A DNA stretch of 11,493 bases from Methylomonas sp. (GTDB lineage Bacteria; Pseudomonadota; Gammaproteobacteria; Methylococcales; Methylomonadaceae), in NCBI GenBank assembly GCA_026988195.1, contig JALSLS010000341.1, forward strand, positions 1 through 11,493. Reading direction: 5' to 3'. This document shows, piece by piece, positions 1-6,800 of this stretch. Each line of letters begins with the position of its first letter. The first letter of the stretch is position 1. Position numbers and translations under genes: made by a program. The notes beneath the pieces were generated by a model. That model was not told the origin of the DNA, ran no database searches, and saw only the letters and a list, made by a program, of their open reading frames with translations.

Positions 1-138
1 GAATTCAATCGATTTAACATACCATGGAGACTCAAGATTTAACGCTAATTGGAATATTTCTATACTGTTCATTTCCAAAGAAAACAATATATTTGTTCTT
101 TACCCACTATTAATCATATAGAACCAAATTTTCTTACC

Positions 139-170
139 TTGTACGCTTAAACTACAGCATAGTACTTTAT
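139..170 (+). promoter_or_regulatory. Possible Bacteroidota-type promoter upstream of the first gene
   Basis: A TTG at 139-141 is followed, after 21 bases, by TACTTTAT at 163-170. This partly fits the Bacteroidota housekeeping promoter pattern (a -33 TTG and a -7 TAnnTTTG separated by about 19-21 bases); the final TG of the -7 box is not matched. Transcription would start roughly 25 bases before the TTG start codon at 202. The DNA from 1 to 201 is AT-rich, so a chance match is quite possible. I see no gene in 1-201. Confidence 0.25.
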
Positions 171-201
171 TTTTTATTGCGTAGGTGAATAATTTTTAAT
201 T

Positions 202-1857
202 TTGGAGAAGAGATTTGTTATACTGGCTATTAATACATTCCTATTTGTTGGGATACTATGTGGTGTGCCAAATTTAAAGGCACAGACTAAGTTGATAGAT
301 TCTTTGAAAAACAAATCAGTTGACTCAACCTATTATGCCTTATGGGTTCAGCAAAAATTAGATAGCCTGCAAAAACTCAATTTACCACATGAGGTTTTTC
401 TCCACAAAATTGATAGCATATCAAAAATCCCATTTGATAGAGCAAATGCTTTACACAATAGGGGGGACAGTATATATAGTTATCTAGAAACGAAAGTGTC
501 CAAGTTAATTAGTAGAGGCTATGAGAAAGTAGATACATTATACGATAAGATTACGCTAAAAAAAGATTCTTTAGAATACAAACTAAATAAAAAGGCACAA
601 AAACTTAATAAACTAACTGTTTTAAAAGGAGTTGATGATAAGTTAAAAGAGGTCGGAAAAAAGGTTGGTTTTAAGTCTCCCAATAGTGAAATAGGCGATG
701 CAATGTCTGATTTGGCAGGTGATAAAACTAAGCTACCACAATTGAGCACTAAAATAAGCACAAAAGATAATGCTAAACTTAATACGCTCAAGGAAGGGAT
801 AGGAGAGATAGACCAGGTTAAAGAATGGAGTGATAAGCTTAATGAAGTAAAAGATATACCCAATGAACAAATAGCAAAAATCAAAAACATTGAGGAGGTA
901 GAAAAGATAAATAATAAAATAGGAGAGGTGAAAGAGATTGGGGAACAAGTAAATGTGTATAAAAAAGAGGTAGAGCAACTGTCGGAAAATGGATTGCAAG
1001 ATGCACCAAAGTCCATAGAAAATAAAGTAGGTAAACTAGAAGGAGTTCAGGAACTAGGAAATCAGAAGGCGGTGATAAATAATCAAACAGATGAGTGGGA
1101 AAAGCTAAAGGATGAGGAGTATGCAAAGCAAAAAATGATTGAGGAAGCAAAAAAAGTAACCATCGACTACTTCGCCCAGCATCAAGACAAGCTAAAGGAA
1201 GCGCAGAAAAAATTGTCAAGTTTAAAGAAAAAGTACGGAAGCCTCGCAAGTGTTAGCGATACACTGAAGAAAAAAGAAAACCCGATGAAAGAAAAATTGT
1301 TGGGACAGCGGCTAAGAGTTGGTATGGGTTTTCAGTTGCATAAATCCAAACCTTTTGGACTAGATATATCTCCGAATCTGTCTTATCAATTGACAAAGAA
1401 ATTTTCGATTGGAGCAAGTGGAACATACCGGACATCACTGGATGGCGATGAAAAGTATTTTATCACCAGAGAGAATGAGGCTTATGGTATCAGAATATTT
1501 ACTGAGAGCGTGCTGTACAAAGGTTTTTTTGGACATGTAGAGTTTGAACGATTGCATACCACGAATAGTAAAGTATTGATAAAGGATGCTTCATCTCCGC
1601 AAAACTGGAACAACGGGCTTTTTATGGGCTTAGGAAGAACCTTTAATTTCACAAAGGGCATCAGGGGGAATGTGATTGTGCTTTATAACTTTTTGAATGA
1701 TAAAACTAATCCGAATCGAAAGGCTTGGAACATCAGGTTCGGGTTTGATTTAGGAGATTTATCAAAAAACAAAAAAACAAATAAGCAGGAGAGAATTAAT
1801 GCAATAAAGAATAAATTATTAGGCAGCGAAAATAAAAATTCGGAAGCTGGGAATTAG
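202..1857 (+). CDS. Exported protein with long charged helical region and C-terminal outer-membrane beta-barrel
   Basis: This is a 551-residue protein. The start is TTG at 202: an in-frame stop lies at 190-192, and the first residues form a good signal peptide (MEKR, a hydrophobic stretch, then cleavage after about NLKAQ at residue 28), so no internal ATG fits better. Residues about 30-360 are rich in Lys, Glu, Asn and Gln with heptad-like spacing of Leu, Ile and Val (for example around residues 210-290), which suggests extended helices or coiled coil in the periplasm. Residues about 368-525 switch to alternating aromatic and polar strands with glycine turns (GQRLRVGMGFQLHKS, FSIGASGTYRTSL, FFGHVEFERLH, WNIRFGFDLGDL), as in an outer-membrane barrel of perhaps 8-10 strands. 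I do not recognise a named family. The OmpH-like gene follows after 26 bp, so co-transcription is likely. The stop codon lies in a degenerate heptamer tract that also seems to encode the last few residues. The barrel call is moderate; any export or anchoring role is inference. Confidence 0.85.
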   Translation: MEKRFVILAINTFLFVGILCGVPNLKAQTKLIDSLKNKSVDSTYYALWVQQKLDSLQKLNLPHEVFLHKIDSISKIPFDRANALHNRGDSIYSYLETKVSKLISRGYEKVDTLYDKITLKKDSLEYKLNKKAQKLNKLTVLKGVDDKLKEVGKKVGFKSPNSEIGDAMSDLAGDKTKLPQLSTKISTKDNAKLNTLKEGIGEIDQVKEWSDKLNEVKDIPNEQIAKIKNIEEVEKINNKIGEVKEIGEQVNVYKKEVEQLSENGLQDAPKSIENKVGKLEGVQELGNQKAVINNQTDEWEKLKDEEYAKQKMIEEAKKVTIDYFAQHQDKLKEAQKKLSSLKKKYGSLASVSDTLKKKENPMKEKLLGQRLRVGMGFQLHKSKPFGLDISPNLSYQLTKKFSIGASGTYRTSLDGDEKYFITRENEAYGIRIFTESVLYKGFFGHVEFERLHTTNSKVLIKDASSPQNWNNGLFMGLGRTFNFTKGIRGNVIVLYNFLNDKTNPNRKAWNIRFGFDLGDLSKNKKTNKQERINAIKNKLLGSENKNSEAGN

Positions 1858-1880
1858 AAACTATAAATCAGAAACCACAG
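1853..1880 (+). repeat. Degenerate ATTAGAA heptamer tract
   Basis: Four consecutive 7-base units can be read: ATTAGAA, ACTATAA, ATCAGAA and ACCACAG. The tract begins in the last codons of the first gene (its TAG stop is at 1855-1857) and fills the gap to the next ATG at 1884. Weaker units (TTCGGAA at 1839, GCTGGGA at 1846) run back into the coding region. Similar units occur at 2427-2461 and 3792-3826. Confidence 0.55.
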
Positions 1881-1883
1881 TAT

Positions 1884-2423
1884 ATGTCAAACAGAATTTT
1901 ACAAATAATAGTAGCCATCACATTGCTTGCAGTAATGGGTTTGTACTATTTACAATTTTCACAGAAAGAAGAATTAGTCTATGTCAATTCCTCGAAGCTA
2001 ATCAATGAATACAAGGGGATGCTAGACGCGCGCAAAGTGTATCAGAAAAAATCCACCACTTGGCAAGCCAATATTGATACACTTATGTCAGAGGTGCAAT
2101 CGTCTATCAAAAAATATGAAAAAGACAGTAGGACCATGACCGACAAAGAAAGAGAATTATCAAAACAACTGCTAGGCACCAAACAAAAGCAATTGGTGGA
2201 TTATCAGAAAGCAATTCAAGAGCAGGCGAGGCAGGAAGATCAGGCAATGACGACCGAAGTAATCAAAGAGATAAATGCCTACTTAAAAGAATATGGAGAA
2301 GCACACAATTATAAAATTATTCTGGCAGCCACAGATGCTGGTAATATAGCGTATGCGGTGGACTCCAAAGATATCACTGAATCGGTATTGGAAGGAGTCA
2401 ATAAAAAATATACTGGGGAGTAG
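1884..2423 (+). CDS. OmpH/Skp-like periplasmic chaperone family protein
   Basis: This is a 179-residue protein, the usual size of OmpH/Skp family members. Skp is a periplasmic trimer that holds unfolded outer-membrane proteins between the Sec translocon and the Bam complex. Here residues 5-24 form a hydrophobic N-terminal segment (ILQIIVAITLLAVMGLYYL) without a clear cleavage site, so it may stay as a membrane anchor. The family-typical opening follows (ELVYVNSSKLINEYKGM at about 31-47), then a Gln/Lys/Glu-rich helical region (about 50-135) matching the tentacle-like coiled coil, and a C-terminal strand-helix part (YKIILAATDAGNIAYAVDS, then DITESVLEGVNKKY). It starts at ATG 1884, 26 bp after the barrel gene, with no Shine-Dalgarno, as is normal in Bacteroidota. 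Its position after a barrel gene and before two large secreted proteins fits a dedicated chaperone, but that link is inference. It is too diverged to say whether it is the housekeeping Skp. Confidence 0.85.
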   Translation: MSNRILQIIVAITLLAVMGLYYLQFSQKEELVYVNSSKLINEYKGMLDARKVYQKKSTTWQANIDTLMSEVQSSIKKYEKDSRTMTDKERELSKQLLGTKQKQLVDYQKAIQEQARQEDQAMTTEVIKEINAYLKEYGEAHNYKIILAATDAGNIAYAVDSKDITESVLEGVNKKYTGE

Positions 2424-2426
2424 TGC

Positions 2427-2461
2427 TTTAGCGAAAAGGGAATAGAAATTAGCGAATAGTG
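2427..2461 (+). repeat. Degenerate heptamer tract after the OmpH-like gene
   Basis: Five consecutive 7-base units can be read: TTTAGCG, AAAAGGG, AATAGAA, ATTAGCG and AATAGTG. They resemble the ATTAGAA-type units at 1853-1880 and 3792-3826. The tract begins 3 bases after the TAG stop of the OmpH-like gene. Confidence 0.45.
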
Positions 2462-2488
2462 AGGATATATGAGTAAGGAGGGAATGTA

Positions 2489-2664
2489 AGAATAAAGACA
2501 TAGGACTTAAAGACGTATGACTGATGACAAAAGGAGTTAAATAGTAAGTGTTGAACAATGAACGCACCTACTCCATTAACTAGCGGATTCGGTGGATGAA
2601 AAACGAAATATAAAACGGTTGTCATCTGGACGATAGGAGAGAGCTAAGCCATGCAGCAGATGAA
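2489..2664. repeat. Composite intergenic repeat, copy 1 (long-stem type)
   Basis: First of four related copies. Module A (2489-2528) carries GAC at 2497, 2504, 2512, 2519 and 2526, with spacings 7, 8, 7, 7. A spacer follows. Module B (2565-2614) begins CACC and contains CTAGCGGATTCGGTGG, so CACC can pair with GGTG, and it ends in CGAAATATAAA. Module C (2617-2664) is the palindromic element annotated separately. No coding potential is evident. The long form of module B is shared with copy 3. Confidence 0.7.
2617..2664. repeat. Palindromic element C, copy 1
   Basis: CATCT at 2623-2627 is inverted at AGATG, 2658-2662, and the pairing extends to TCATCT/AGATGA. The interior is AGGAGAG then AAGCCATGCAGC. 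Compared with copies 3 and 4, the inner ATCTC has become ATCTG, so the alternative inner stem is lost while the outer arms are kept. It resembles REP-like palindromes that I recall as common between genes in Bacteroidota; I have not checked this against a database. Confidence 0.6.
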
Positions 2665-2677
2665 AGCTAGCATAAAT

Positions 2678-2789
2678 AGAATAAAGACATAAGACTTGAA
2701 GACATAGGACTTTTGACCGAGCGATTAAATAGTGAGTGCTAAATGAACCCACCTATGTTGATAGCGACGGTGGACGAAATAAGAAAAAA
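2678..2789. repeat. Composite intergenic repeat, copy 2 (short-stem type, lacking module C)
   Basis: Module A (2678-2718) has GAC at 2686, 2693, 2701, 2708 and 2715, the same 7, 8, 7, 7 spacing as the other copies, and is nearly identical to copy 4. The spacer resembles that of copy 1 (TTAAATAGTGAGTGCT). Module B (from 2747) is the short form: CCACC pairs with GGTGG around TATGTTGATAGCGA. After GGTGGACGAAATAAG the sequence runs straight into the lipoprotein ATG at 2790, so module C is absent. Confidence 0.65.
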
Positions 2790-3416
2790 ATGAGTAAGAA
2801 TTACATATTGATATTAATGATAGGCGCAACATTGTTCTGGGCATGCGAGGGTACAAATACCGTTGCCAATGAACAAGAGTTGCAGGCCTATGTGATGGAT
2901 ATTGATAATGGTTTGATAAAGGAAAAGAAAGTTGGGGATATAAACATAAGCGTAGCTTACCGTCCCACAGATTTGTTGGTAATGCAAGACTTAGGGAAGA
3001 AGAAAGCAGATACAGCAAGCATCAATAAACTCAGGAGAAAATATGGCAACTATGCTTACTTTATTTTGAGTGTTTCTAAGAATAACAAGGAAGCATTATA
3101 CCAGACAGGCAAAGGGATGGGAGCATTTAGCGAAAATGTACAAAATTTGGCTTTTAGAATGGATCAATTTGTAACCATGACAACATCAGAAAGAGATACC
3201 ATTCCAGTAGCAGATTTTATTTATCCGCGGCTATACGGAATTAGTAGTGCGACCCAGGTGATGTTTGTGTTTAGCAATAAAAAAATAAAAACGAGTGAAT
3301 GGATAAACTTCAATTTACGGGATTTCGGACTGGATATGGGCAGGAATAATTTTCGATTTTCAGCGGAGGATATTGGGCGGGTGCCGAGCATTGAGTTTTA
3401 TGAGAAAAGAGAATAA
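2790..3416 (+). CDS. Small lipoprotein of unknown function
   Basis: This is a 208-residue protein. I place the start at ATG 2790 because it gives a short lipoprotein signal (MSKNYILILMIGATLFWAC, lipidated Cys at residue 19). A GTG start at 2736 would add 18 residues encoded by the intergenic repeat and bury the signal. The residues before the Cys (F-W-A) are a loose lipobox. The residues after it (EGTN) lack the acidic run linked to surface export of Bacteroidota lipoproteins, so a periplasm-facing position is more likely. The mature part is one compact alpha/beta-looking domain with the segment INISVAYRPTDLLVMQDLG (about 63-81) and a C-terminal strand-rich half (VMFVFSNKK, WINFNLRDFGLDMG). 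I vaguely associate the YRPTDLLV pattern with lipoproteins near RHS genes in Bacteroidota, but cannot confirm it. Composite repeats lie on both sides. Confidence 0.8.
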   Translation: MSKNYILILMIGATLFWACEGTNTVANEQELQAYVMDIDNGLIKEKKVGDINISVAYRPTDLLVMQDLGKKKADTASINKLRRKYGNYAYFILSVSKNNKEALYQTGKGMGAFSENVQNLAFRMDQFVTMTTSERDTIPVADFIYPRLYGISSATQVMFVFSNKKIKTSEWINFNLRDFGLDMGRNNFRFSAEDIGRVPSIEFYEKRE

Positions 3417-3427
3417 CGAAAAAACAA

Positions 3428-3591
3428 AGAATAGAGACATACGACTTGAAGACCTAGGATTTATGACTGATGTGTGAGAATGAATGAAGAAACCCACCTA
3501 CTCTGCTAACTAGCGGATTCGGTGGATGAGACGAAATATAAATAGGTTGTCATCTCGAGGGAGGAGAGATCTTAGCCATGCGGCAGATGAA
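3428..3591. repeat. Composite intergenic repeat, copy 3 (long-stem type)
   Basis: Module A (3428-3472) has GAC at 3436, 3443, 3451 and 3465, with a mutated GAT at 3458, which keeps the 7, 8, 7, 7 phase. Like copy 1 it ends in TATGACTGATG. The spacer (TGTGAGAATGAATGAAG) resembles that of copy 4. Module B (3491-3542) is the long form, with CCACC pairing to GGTGG and an identical CTAGCGGATTCGGTGG core to copy 1. Module C follows at 3545-3591. Confidence 0.7.
3545..3591. repeat. Palindromic element C, copy 3
   Basis: CATCT at 3551-3555 pairs with AGATG at 3585-3589. An alternative inner stem, ATCTC (3552-3556) with GAGAT (3566-3570), would exclude the outer one. The second half, GATCTTAGCCATGCGGCAGATG-like, is identical to copy 4 over more than 20 bases. 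Confidence 0.65.
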
Positions 3592-3600
3592 CGGAAATAT

Positions 3601-3759
3601 AGAATAAAGACATAAGACTTGAAGACATAGGACTTATGACTAGACGTGTAAGAATGAATAATGAAACCTACCTATGCTTAAAGCTACGGTGGATGAAAAG
3701 CGAAATATAAATTAGATGTCATCTCGACGTAGGAGAGATCTTAGCCATGCGGCAGATGG
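3601..3759. repeat. Composite intergenic repeat, copy 4 (short-stem type)
   Basis: Module A (3601-3646) has GAC at 3609, 3616, 3624, 3631 and 3638. It is nearly identical to copy 2. Module B (3665-3711) is the short form: CTACC pairs with GGTGG with one U-G wobble, around TATGCTTAAAGCTAC, and it ends CGAAATATAAA. Module C (3714-3759) follows. After it, 3760-3791 holds nothing recognisable before the heptamer tract leading to the giant gene. Confidence 0.7.
3714..3759. repeat. Palindromic element C, copy 4
   Basis: CATCT at 3720-3724 pairs with AGATG at 3754-3758. Alternative stems are ATCTC (3721-3725) with GAGAT (3735-3739), and a local AGATG/CATCT palindrome at 3714-3724. It contains an apparent AGGAGAG followed by ATG, but the reading frame that opens there is not conserved between copies. 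Confidence 0.65.
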
Positions 3760-3791
3760 AAGCGAATAAACAATAAGACTGAAAGAATACA

Positions 3792-3826
3792 ATTAGAAAC
3801 AAGGAATTAGAAACTAGAAATAAATA
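3792..3826 (+). repeat. ATTAGAA heptamer tract before the giant gene
   Basis: Five consecutive 7-base units can be read: ATTAGAA, ACAAGGA, ATTAGAA, ACTAGAA and ATAAATA, ending 3 bases before the ATG at 3830. This is the best-preserved of the three tracts; ATTAGAA appears twice, exactly 14 bases apart. Confidence 0.6.
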
Positions 3827-3829
3827 ACC

Positions 3830-6800
3830 ATGTTCAGAAAAAAGGGAATACTAAGAGCAACTGCCATATTTTTACTATTGAACACCATCAATTTCACCTT
3901 TGCACCGACCATAGCATGGGCATTGACTGCCGGGCCTACGGCACCAGAAGCCACCAGCTTTGAGCCAGTGGATACCACAGATATGGTCAACCTAATCACG
4001 GGTGACCTGACCTATAACATCCCGTTGCTGGAAGTACCAGGTCCTTCAGGTGGCTACCCACTCTCCCTTTCTTACCATGCTGGCATTATGCCCAATGAGG
4101 AAGCCTCATGGGTGGGGTTGGGATGGACTTTAAATCCTGGGGCGATTACTAGAATGGTGAATGGATATCCAGATGATATACAAGAAAGTGCAGGATCACG
4201 TAGAGATTATTGGAAAGGTGGTAATATTTCGACATGGGAGTTAGGAGTAACTCTAGGTGTTATAGGAGTTGCTGGAGTAAGTGCGAGTTTAGAGTTTTCA
4301 CAGGACACGTATCAGGGATTTGGTCTAGGAACGTATGTGGGAGGTTCAGTAGGAATATTAGGTAAAGAAGGCAAGCTCAGTCCTTTTTCTTTTACCGCCG
4401 GAGCAGGGACACATGCTTATGGAGGATCCTACGCAAGTGCTGCACTATCTGCTGGATTTCCTATAAAGAATGTAGGGGGCAAGGCGGTTAATACGGGACT
4501 AAAGTCGAATTTGAGTATAGGGGTAAGAACTAATTTCAATACAGTGCAAGGCTATGGTTCTGCTGGAATAAGTAATGGACTATTGGGAGCATCTATAAGT
4601 GCCTCAAGTAGCGGACTAAAAGGATCATTAGCATCAGCAGGAGGCAGAACAACTCAGTCAAATGGGAAGGCAGGGAAAATTAGTATTTCCTCTTCTGGTT
4701 TTAAGGTTCCAATACCTATGCCTTTTGGTTCAATAGATTTGGGGTATGAATATCAAAGATATTGGTCTGATGAAACTGCTGAAGTAAAGGGTATAGGAAC
4801 TTTGTACCCAAATTATAAAAATGCAGCATCAGCCAATGACTATTCTTTTGATAGTTATGCATTATTAGATCCTACATTGGAGGGCGGAATTGTGGACAAT
4901 CCTGCTGCAGACAAGGTTACTGGTGGAAGCTTCCCGGCATATGATAGTTATAATGTCAATGCGCAAGGACTGGGCGGTAGCATGCAACCTTATATTTTTG
5001 AACATATGAATCTTTTTAGACAAAATCAAAGTAATAAAGATAATGCGCAAGTTTTAAAATATTACCATACTGGTAATTATGGTAAATCCGTTCATTTTAG
5101 ATTTAATAATGATTTTTCTAATAAACTACTTTCTACTCCTGCATCATTTACAGGTGGTACTGCAACCAATGGTAATTTTTCTCACGGTTCCTATAATTTA
5201 ACTGAGGGCAGTGTCGATTCTCCAACAGAGGGGTACAAAAATAACCATTTAGCAGGCTCAAAGCACATTGAATATTTTACCAATGAAGAGATAATAGATG
5301 GTACTGCAAAAATTGCTGGATTCATCGACTACCATAAACTTAAAGAAGAAAGAGATATTAGCAAGTATAATACAGATTTAAAAAACCAAATTGGGGGGTA
5401 TATGATTACCAATGAGACAGGGGTTACCTATCACTATGCTTTGCCCGCTTACAGTTATGGCGAGGTGCAGCATATTCAAAACGTTGAGGATCCTGCTGGA
5501 ACTTTTGCTAATATTGAAAACACAGATGCCTATGCTTATACTTGGTATTTGACAGCGGTAACCGGACCTGATTATGTTGATAAAAATAATGATGGGCTTA
5601 CTGATGCCAATGACTGGGGATATTGGGTAAAGTTTGATTATGGGCTATGGGCTGATAGTTACAAATGGAGAAACCCTGCTATCGGAACACATAAAGATTT
5701 AGATGGAAATTTCGAGAATTTTTCTTACGGGCAAAAAGAGTTGTATTATTTGAATATAATCCAAACAAAATCTCATACAGCTGTTTTTGTAAAGGAAATC
5801 AGAAAAGATGGTAAGGGAGTTTCTAGTTTAACAAATGGAGGGTTTTCTCCAAAAGCAGTTGATTTTGACTATCCAGTATGTGATGACTGTTATAGCTATG
5901 ACCAAGATTGTGGGTATGAATTATTAGAATATAATTTGTATCCAACAAGTACATTGGCATTAAAGGATATTTATTTGTTTAAGAATGATGATTTTAAGTG
6001 GAATTTATATGCCACGAACACTACATATGCTCATTCCACATCTTTTGAATATCCGGGAGAATGTCCTGATGATGATGATGAAACAGAGACGATTGTATAC
6101 CACCACGGAAGAAACGTAATTGACATTCATGATATTACCAATGAAATTGAGAATGATTTTAAAGCAAACGCTTTAAGGACAATTCACTTTAATCAGGACT
6201 ATTCATTAACTGATAAAACGGAAAATAGTTTTGTTTCGGCAATTGATGTGCTAAATACTGAGGAATCTGCAAATCCTGCTAAATCAGGGAAACTCACCTT
6301 AAATGCACTAAGATTTTTAGGAAAGCGAGGGGCAGACCTGCTACCCGCCATGAATTTTACCTATGGTAAAAATCCAGACTATAAGAAGGATGCTTATGAT
6401 ATGTGGGGCATGTATAAGTCTGATTATGTTGATACGGGTAATGATAACGAAAATCTAAGTCGGTTTGTTTCTGCTGAATCTTCCAAAAATGTTGATGCCT
6501 GGTCATTGACAAAGATAAAAACCAACTTAGGTGCTGAAATAAAAATTGATTATGAATCTGATACTTATAAAAAACCCGAATTGTATTTTACAAGTTTGCT
6601 AAATGTATCTGATGTTGTCGCTAATGAATCTACACAAGAAATTGAAATTTTCTTTTATGAAGATGCTATTGACTTAAGAAACGTACTATCTAAGGATTCT
6701 AAGATTGATCTTATTGGAGTGCTTAAATTTTCTTTTACTCGAAATAGTTCAATTCTTTGTGATGGTGGAGAACGAACAGTGGGTAATGATTCTTATGAAG

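Noticed and set aside
519..1249. Long antisense open frames under the barrel gene
   Set aside because: They are shadows of the Lys/Glu-rich coding sequence; the proteins are Ser/Leu/Phe-rich with no domain features, and the + strand frame has a signal peptide and barrel pattern.
2521..2620. Possible hammerhead ribozyme (CTGATGA at 2521, GAAA downstream)
   Set aside because: The GAAA lies about 80 bases away, no stem II or flanking stems fit, and CTGATGA is not conserved in copies 2 and 4.
2736..2789. GTG start giving an 18-residue N-terminal extension of the lipoprotein
   Set aside because: These codons lie entirely in composite repeat copy 2, and the extension would place charged residues before the lipoprotein signal. 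ATG 2790 gives a proper signal and lipidation cysteine.
2743..2793. Short open frame (16 codons) whose TGA overlaps the lipoprotein ATG, as in translational coupling
   Set aside because: Equivalent frames in the other three repeat copies encode unrelated peptides that stop after 6 to 13 residues, so coding is not conserved. The overlap is probably chance.
2565..3759. Integron-type attC sites separating gene cassettes
   Set aside because: There are no R and L boxes of the GTTAGGC/GCCTAAC type and no integrase in the window; the arms are CATCT/AGATG and CCACC/GGTGG.
2489..3759. CRISPR array
   Set aside because: There are only four copies, of unequal length and imperfect identity, with related rather than unique spacers and a gene in the middle.
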